Below, piece after piece: positions 57,686-64,000 of a stretch of DNA of 64,000 nt. Positions within the stretch are counted from its first letter, which is position 1. Every line of letters begins with the position of its first letter. The position numbers and the translations under genes were made by a program. The stretch is from Beauveria sp. NWAFU-1. Its lineage: Eukaryota; Ascomycota; Sordariomycetes; Hypocreales; Cordycipitaceae. The notes under the pieces were generated by a model that searched no databases, had not been told where the DNA came from, and saw only the letters and a list, made by a program, of their open reading frames with translations. The stretch lies in NCBI GenBank assembly GCA_024472245.1, contig JANBXD010000002.1:3658001-3722000 (forward strand), given 5' to 3'.

Positions 57686-59469
57686 ATGGCTGATGCCGGA
57701 GCCTCTCAGACACACGGCACAGGGTCCTCCCAACAGGTACTGCCCCTCACCGTCGTTGTCATCAGCGTCTTCATGTCCACTGACTTGGAACAGCCTCCAA
57801 TGACACCCGCCGCACCTCAGATATCTGCTCCAGCAACCCCTGGACAGGTTCCCCTCATGAATGCTCCCGCGCCTCTTCTTCGGCCAGCCTTGCCCGGCAG
57901 TCGCCCTGGCGGCTCTCGAACCCCGCGACTCGGTCTCGCCATCCCGCCCTCCCCCAGCGTCAAACCTGTCTCCCAAGGTGGTCAGCCGGCTCCCAACCGA
58001 CCACCCCTACCAACTATGAATCTTGCTACACCCATGGGCAGCTACGTTACACCCTACGAACAAACTCCGAGGTCCAACAACTGCGCTCAACCTGGACAGT
58101 CTGCTGGTGCCGGCAGCGAAAGTAGTGCCGCTCACTCGAGGTCCGGTAGCTTTGGTCCCCTAGATGGCAGGAACAGCAACCCCACGTCTGCCGGCTCCCA
58201 GTTCTCCGCCCTCTCCTTTGCCTCGCAGCTATCACAGTTTGGTATACCTGTTGGCCGCGCCCAGGGTACTCCCGATCCCATCTCTGCAGTCGGCTCCATG
58301 TACTCGGAAAGAAGCGAAGGCGGCGCCAATATGGAGAGAGAAGGCAGTTTGCAAGGTCTTGAGGCTTTCGATAAGCTCAGCCTCGAAAAGGCTAGGGCCG
58401 CAGACGTCGAAGATCTCGATGACGAAGGCTGGAGGATTGCCAGCATGGAAAGACGCATAGTCGAAATTGGAAATCTCGGTGAAGGTGCCGGCGGCGCAGT
58501 CACGAGGTGCATGCTGAAGGGTGGTAAAACCGTGTTCGCTTTAAAGGTACTTGGTTGTCACTTGTCAATGGTGGTCACCTCAAGGCTAACATTATCATCT
58601 AGGTCATTACCACAAATCCGGATCCTGATGTCAAGAAGCAGATCGTCCGCGAATTGGGTTTCAACAAAGAATGCGCTTCGGACCACATCTGCCGCTACTT
58701 TGGTGCATTTGTCGACCCTTCCACAGCCACAATCTCCATTGCCATGGAATTCTGTGAGGGCGGCTCACTAGACAGCATCTACAAAGAGGTCAAGCGTCTC
58801 GGCGGACGAACAGGAGAAAAGGTTCTTGGCAAGATTGCCGAAGGTGTTCTTGGCGGCCTGACATACTTGCACACACGTCGCATCATCCACCGAGATATTA
58901 AGCCTTCAAATATCCTCTTGTGCCGCGACGGCTCTGTCAAGCTTTGCGACTTTGGTGTGTCTGGCGATTTTGGCACCAAGGGTGAAGCCAACACCTTCAT
59001 CGGCACTAGCTACTACATGGCACCAGAGCGTATCACTGGGCAGTCATACACCATTACATCGGACGTCTGGTCAACCGGTGTGACCTTGCTTGAAGTTGCT
59101 CAGCACCGTTTCCCATTTCCGGCAGATGGCACTGAGATGCAGCCACGTGCTGGCCTGATTGACTTGCTCACGTATATTGTGCGACAGCCCGTGCCAAAGC
59201 TCAAAGATGAGCCTGAGATGGATGTCTACTGGAGTGACAACTTCAAGTACTTCATTGAGTGCTGGTACGTGTTTCTCTCGCCGCAGTTGCCCTCCTTTCT
59301 TTACTGACTTTTGTTTAGCCTGGAAAAGCAGCCTAATCGCCGTGCAAGCCCCTGGAAAATGCTGGAGCACCCCTGGATGGTTGAGATGAAGCCAAAGAGG
59401 GTAAACATGGTCAAGTACTTGTCCTTTGTCTGGGGCTGGGACAATGAAGCCCCATCTCATGCTGCCTGA
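57686..59469 (+). CDS. mkk1: MAP kinase kinase Mkk1 (cell-wall-integrity pathway)
   Basis: Dual-specificity kinase between Bck1-type MAPKKK and the Slt2/Mps1 MAPK. Exons 57686-57736, 57794-58546, 58603-59264, 59319-59469 (538 residues); introns 57, 56 and 54 bp, all GT-AG. The first intron is a multiple of three and stop-free (GTACTG, CTGAC branch, AACAG), so it is easily missed. A Pro/Ser-rich N-terminus holds possible docking and phosphorylation sites. The kinase domain has the Gly loop GEGAGGAVTRC near 246, ATP Lys268, HRDIKPSN near 364, DFGVSG near 384 and APE in YYMAPERITGQSYTITSDVW. That last block and the HRFPFPADGTEMQ region match Mkk1/2 rather than Ste7 or Pbs2 types. Confidence 0.94.
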
Positions 59470-60186
59470 ATCCCACGTACTTGCAGGTGACTTCAAAGCA
59501 GTGGCCGTGAAAGCCTCTCTCGCCTGGCGGCCGCCTCACACTGATGGCATGTCGCCCAAGGCCAGCTCCACATGAGCATTTACCAGCAAATTCGAACGTC
59601 GTGCAGTATCTACTTTCAAGCGAAAAAGCTTGGATACAAAAGAACACCTTGCCATTATACACACGGATATCACTACGTCCACGTCAAAAAAACCAAACAT
59701 CTTCAGTTGCATCACTCGGAGCATACACACAGCAGTTCAAAACCGCGAATTCAGCCTGGTGAATCATGACAGATACGAGGAAAATGGGGAGAAGTGTGCT
59801 GTTTTATTCCTGATTTTGCTGCCACTTCTTTTTCTCTCGCATTCTTGGGTCATGAGAGGTCACAGCATTCTTCCATTGCAGTTGTTGATTCAACGCGCAC
59901 ACACTACAGTTTGGGGATTCTTTTTCTTGTTTGGAAATAATTTGGGATACCTTTGGAATGAGTATTATGGCATAGTGATGCTGGCATAATCGTTTTCAGT
60001 TGTTTTTCTCCTCTTTTCTAGTTGCGTATTTCGGCGTTCTCTTGGAATATCAGATTTATTCACATATACAACTTGGTGCATTTAGGTCCTCGTGTAAAAA
60101 ACATGTGTCATATCCCTGCCCCATTTATCCACGGCATCTGGCAATTCTTCCTTGGTTACCCATCGCATCTAAGTATCCAACACATA
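59470..60186. other. Convergent spacer mkk1 / pus7
   Basis: About 720 bp, T-rich and A-rich 3' untranslated sequence of two convergent genes. The short frames here look accidental. Confidence 0.6.
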
Positions 60187-62360
60187 TCACGACTCTTCCT
60201 GCATGTCGCCCATCAGCTCTCTAAGCGTCACGGTGGCGTAGGCACTGCGTCCCAGCTGGAACTTGACAATGGCCGCAATCTTTTCCTCCTCCGGCGCTGC
60301 GGCCTCGCTCTCCTCGACCTTGGTTTTTTTCGCCGCAGGCCCCTCGTCGCTCGTCTTCTCCGCCGCCGCCGCCTTGATGACGTCGAGGTCCGTAGGGTGC
60401 ATCTGCTCCTTGTCGTCGGTGTAGGTTCGGAACTCGATGCTCGGCGGCGCCAGGAAGCGGTTCATGACCTTGCGGTACCGCCCGGGCAGGCTAAATTCGC
60501 GGCGCATGCGCATCATCTTGCGCGGGTCCAGCCCGCCATTCTCGGCGCGGCCCATGAATTCCGCGTAAAACGCGCCGACGTCGTTCTCAGGGTACACGAC
60601 CTGGTAGCCGGGCGTGGGCAGGACTATGTCGTGGATGGTGTAGCGCCCGCTGGCGGCCTCCTCGGCGGTGAGCGGGCGCGCGCGGACAGGCGCGCCGTCG
60701 TCGTCGTCGGCGACGGGGTTGATGATGTCGTCGCCGTCCTGGTCCTTGCCGCCGTGGAGCGGCGTGGCGTCGTCGTCGGCAATGACGAGGTCGCCGGCGA
60801 CGACCGAGGAACCGTGCCTCTCCCAGCGCATGCTCGCCGCGTGGTTCCACACGTGCGACTGGTAGGCGTGCAGGTACATGGAGCGCAGCCCACGCGTAAT
60901 GTGCGTCAGCGAGCCGACAAAGTCGCGCATCGATGAGGCGCCGCCGCGCGTGAGATGCCGCGTCACGCACACCTCGGCGGCGAAGCGGCGCGGCATCATG
61001 CTGGCCCCCTTTTGGGGGTCCTTGCCGGTGCGGAACAGCATGCACGCATGGTGCCGCGCGAGCTCCTCCATGTTGGTCTTGCTGCTTCCGTCTTGTTGGT
61101 CCGCCGCGGCGGCGGCGGCGGCCGTCTCGTATTTGGCGGCGAGCTCGGGGTCGTAGGTGAGGAGCGCGTTCACGGCCTCCTCGTACTTATCGCCGAGGAT
61201 GAGCTTGCCAATTTCGTGCGTGCCAATGTGATGTGTGCCGAAGCGCTGGTGGCCAAAGTAGTTGATCCAGCCGTGCGCGGCCATGTGTTCGAGGGCCGTC
61301 CCCACGTTGCTCTTCAGCAGCTCCAATTGCTCAGCGAGGGACTTTGCCGAGTCGCCGCCGTTCTCATCCACGACCTTGCAATTCTTGAGCGTAATGACAA
61401 ACTCATTACCGAGGAGCTGGCCGAGGTGGATACCCTCGTCGCAGTACGCGTAGTTGCCGGTCGTTATGCCCCAGAGATTTCCATTGAGGCCGGCAAGGCT
61501 GCGCTGGTGTGTGTAGCGGATGGAGCAGCGCTGCGCCGTCGACGCGCGCCGGTCTTTGGTACCGGCGTAGCCGATCGACTGCGGCTTAGACCGAATCATG
61601 CGCGCAATCTGCGTAACGGCGTCCATGGTGTCGCGGTTGTCCTTGTACAGCGTAAAGTGCAGGTACTCGGCGGCGGGCCGGTTGTCTTTGCGCTCCCGGT
61701 TGTTGTCGCGTTGTTGGGCGCCGCCTCGGTTGCGCTTCTTGCCGCGCGGCCTGTCACGGATCGCCGTCGCCACGATGCCGCCGCTGCTGTCGGTGGAGGT
61801 GTCGACTCGGGACTGGAAGATGCGGCGCACCTCTTGGTGTATTTGGCCGCGCGTGTGCTTTTCGTCTATGGGCTCCGACGCGATGGGCTTGACGCGCTGC
61901 TCTGGGTCTGCTGTTTGCGCCTCGCGAAACATGTCCACAAGTTCTTGCGCAAATTTCTCTCCAGCGAGGTCTGTCAGGATTTTAACATCTTCTGGTGCCA
62001 CCTCAATCACCTTGGCAGGCGGCTTCGGCTTTTCGCTCTCCTCTTCAGCCGGCTTGGTCTCTGCGGGCTTGGTTTCGGATTCTTCCTTGTCCGTGACACC
62101 TTCGGCTTTCTTCTGCTCCTCTGTGAGTCCAATAGTTTTCAAATGAACCACCTCGCCGTCCAGTCCAATCTCGTTGACCTGGAAATCGGAAAATCCAGTG
62201 TGGGTTAGCTCACTGGTGGAAGCGCCAAAGACCAGGCTACTCACCGAACTCTCATTTCTCCAGCCCAGGAGAAAGCCAATGGAGTCGCGCGCTGCGTAAT
62301 TCCAAGCACCCTGTCGCGTGAAGGCGCACCACGTGCGTGGTATTTTGTAGGCTCAGCCAT
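60187..62360 (-). CDS. pus7: tRNA/RNA pseudouridine synthase Pus7 (TruD family)
   Basis: Isomerises uridine in tRNA, U2 snRNA and mRNA. The core from VNEIGLDGEVVHLK to the end carries family motifs: the catalytic Asp in GYAGTKDRRASTAQR (near residue 250), INYFGHQRFGT, YLHAYQSHVWN, and the ending FQLGRSAYATVTLRELM. A 5' exon at 62360-62245 reads MAEPTKYHARG...LGITQ...GEMRVR and aligns with the known Pus7 N-terminus. Joining it to FSDFQVNEIG requires an intron 62244-62195 that starts GTGAGT, has a GCTAAC branch, but ends TGG instead of AG. That gives 707 residues. The only AG alternative leaves a 32-base intron. Either a GT-GG intron or a single base change is present. Confidence 0.88.
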
Positions 62361-62826
62361 GTCCATTACAATCGAGACAAACGTGAGCCGTTGAAAGAGC
62401 TGATGTAGAAGTCTCTGCGCATCTTGGTCAACACTGGATTAGGAACTGGCTCCACCCTTTCTGCCGGCAGAATGTGAGCAACCAGGTCCGTTACGGTAAG
62501 CGGTATAGGCTTCCATTAGTGTTTGGCAGGCGGTGAGAGGCACATACAGGGTATCCTCGTTCTCTCATGCATCTGAAAACCGAATGGTGAGAGACCTACA
62601 GTGCAAGGATAAATTGTCAAGAAAATTCCTTCAAAGTAAGAAGTATGAGTATTATCTGGCGCTGTGTGTTGAATAGTACTGTGGCACGGAATGTTGGGTA
62701 AGACTAGTCTCTGACGCCCATTTCCCCGATCACCACAGCTCCTTCCGTGTAAGTGAAGCTTGTGCATTCTGGAACAAGCCAGTTGTACGCTCGACAACGA
62801 TTCTGAACCAACAAAACAAAATCAGA
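62361..62826. promoter_or_regulatory. Divergent spacer pus7 / SRA-YDG gene
   Basis: 466 bp between two divergent starts, presumably holding both promoters. No clear motif was recognised. Confidence 0.5.
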
Positions 62827-64000
62827 ATGGAATATCAAAATCGTCAATATCGCAACCTTTCGGCCGAGGGTAGTGATGATTCAGATCATGAATTGAAGAC
62901 GTTTCCAGTTTCGCCAGGTACGGGGCGTCCATGGAAACAAGTGACTTACTGACAATGCGATAAGAAATCTTTGGAGCAACTCAATTATCCGGACTTGCAA
63001 GTCTGACGAACCCACTGAATCGATACCAGTTCAATAACTCGGACATTCTGAAGCTATGTGACGCAGTCCGGTCGCAATTGCAAGAGAATCATACTCTTGG
63101 TCCGCGCGCAGAGGAATTGCTTCAACTACTAAGCGCCATGACGAATGACGAGTCAGACGGTAGATACTCTGTCAATATGGGCACCATCAGTGCTTGCCGT
63201 TTGGACAAGCTACTCTCCGATATTCTATTGCCCGACAACGGCTGCTCTCCGGAAGAAGTAGCGTTGGCATACAACCTACAGAGGAATTGGAGATTACGCT
63301 TCCGGCAGGAGTATTTTGACCTCGACAAAAAGAGACTGGAAAAGTTTGCTACTAAATACGGACAATTACGAGATATAGCATTTACAGACACGCTCGTATT
63401 TGCCCACGGGCGCTGGCAAGCTATGCGCTGCGAAAGCTTGTCCGAAGTGGAGGGAGACCAGCAATTCGAACCAGGACAGTAAGCACATCTCTCCCACTGT
63501 AAGAGCTTAATCAAATGATCTCACCATGCTATAGCTAGTGGCTGAACCTGGCCTGCGCGGCTCGCGATGGTGTCGTCGGCTCCGCTCATGCAACTTCCGC
63601 GAAAGGGCGATATGGGTTTGCAGCATTGCCACTGATGAGTGGAAGCGAAATAGTTGACGTTGACAAGAATCTGGTAAAATACTCAAGAGACTCGACATTA
63701 TCGGATGCCCCAGTTTCGTTGATTTCGCAGGTCGGTGCCAGAACCCGATTGCTACGTGGTCATTGCCTGAAGAGTCAATTCGCTCCTAAGAGCGGAGTAC
63801 GATATGATGGATTGTAAGATGACAAGAATATGATCAACTACAAGCGCTGATCTATTGTTAGATATATAATCCGTCAGTACGGACATAAGCTCCAAGAAGA
63901 AACTGGACTCCACAGGGTGGTCATCACTCTGGAGCGCGTCCTAGGGCAGAAGCCAATGGAGGAACTCGTGCAGGTTCCACGCCCCTCACAAATGGATGAG
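62827..64000 (+). CDS. SRA-YDG domain protein, 5' part (runs off the window)
   Basis: SRA-YDG domains (UHRF1, SUVH) bind methylated or hemimethylated cytosine in DNA. Exons: 62827-62917, 62965-63479, 63539-63813, 63862-64000 and beyond. Introns 1 (47 bp, GTACGG...ATAAG) and 3 (48 bp) are normal. The second junction is irregular: CAG/TAAGC...GCTAG/TGG is needed to keep FEPGQWLN in frame, so the donor lacks its G. The canonical GTAAGC/AG pair gives an immediate stop. The N-terminal 200 residues are helical without known domain (QRNWRLRFRQEYFDLDKKRL). The SRA part starts at EPGQW, has RLLRGH, and contains the diagnostic GVRYDGLYIIRQYG and VVITLERVLGQ blocks. Either a broken gene, an unusual intron or a base error. 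Confidence 0.72.

Noticed and set aside
60955..62208. 417-codon open frame on the + strand
   Set aside because: Antisense shadow of pus7, whose own frame carries clear TruD motifs.
62213..62244. 32-base canonical intron in pus7
   Set aside because: Too short and it excludes the GCTAAC branch site; would insert six non-family residues.
1..64000. tRNA, rRNA, CRISPR arrays and intact transposons
   Set aside because: No B-box-like GGTTCGANTCC with matching cloverleaf, no spaced direct-repeat arrays, no transposase or reverse-transcriptase frame was found by reading both strands.

Overview
This is a stretch of nuclear chromosome from a filamentous ascomycete fungus, most probably Sordariomycetes, order Hypocreales. 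The grounds are short introns (about 45-100 bp) with CTRAC branch sites, G/C-rich coding sequence with C/G-ending codons, long pyrimidine-rich leaders, and proteins of typical filamentous-fungal type (a Ste12 with homeodomain-like STE region plus two C2H2 fingers, a Mkk1-type MAPKK, and a uracil-5-carboxylate decarboxylase very like the enzyme I remember from Cordyceps and Metarhizium). The genus cannot be settled by reading. No tRNA, rRNA, CRISPR array or intact transposon was seen.

Layout. 1-11.6 kb: almost 12 kb with no convincing gene, full of homopolymers and CT-rich tracts, ending in the leader of ste12 (11.6-13.7 kb). 14.4-24.5 kb: a compact block of nuclear housekeeping genes: Faf1 (40S biogenesis), Swc5 (SWR1 complex), a WDR70-type WD40 protein and a Snf2/Sth1 remodelling ATPase. 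25.1-31.1 kb: a DUF676 serine hydrolase, the Phs1 fatty-acid elongation dehydratase and an M1 aminopeptidase. 31.2-37.3 kb: a nucleobase-salvage neighbourhood. Thymine-7-hydroxylase and uracil-5-carboxylate decarboxylase are divergent around a GATA-rich spacer, followed by a J-protein and a guanine-deaminase-like enzyme. 37.6-43.4 kb: a DUF2235 hydrolase, a small five-exon C2H2 zinc-finger gene and Iba57. 43.4-57.7 kb: gene-poor, holding a conserved acidic protein, the Dbp8 helicase and a small cysteine-rich secreted protein. 57.7-64 kb: the cell-wall-integrity MAPKK Mkk1, pseudouridine synthase Pus7, and the 5' part of an SRA-YDG (methyl-DNA reader type) gene cut by the window edge.

How genes work together. 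The clearest functional unit is thymine to uracil: the dioxygenase oxidises the methyl group in three steps to uracil-5-carboxylate and the decarboxylase removes it. HGATAR sites in the shared promoter suggest nitrogen control, and the nearby guanine-deaminase-like gene fits nitrogen scavenging from bases. Ste12 and Mkk1 belong to different MAPK routes. Faf1, Dbp8 and Pus7 all act on rRNA or RNA maturation.

The most unusual signals are splice sites. An AT-AC intron in the DUF2235 gene, an apparent GT-GG intron in Pus7, a GC-AG intron in the aminopeptidase and a disrupted junction in the SRA gene were each inferred from reading frame and family conservation. Two of these (Pus7, SRA) could instead be single-base sequence errors.
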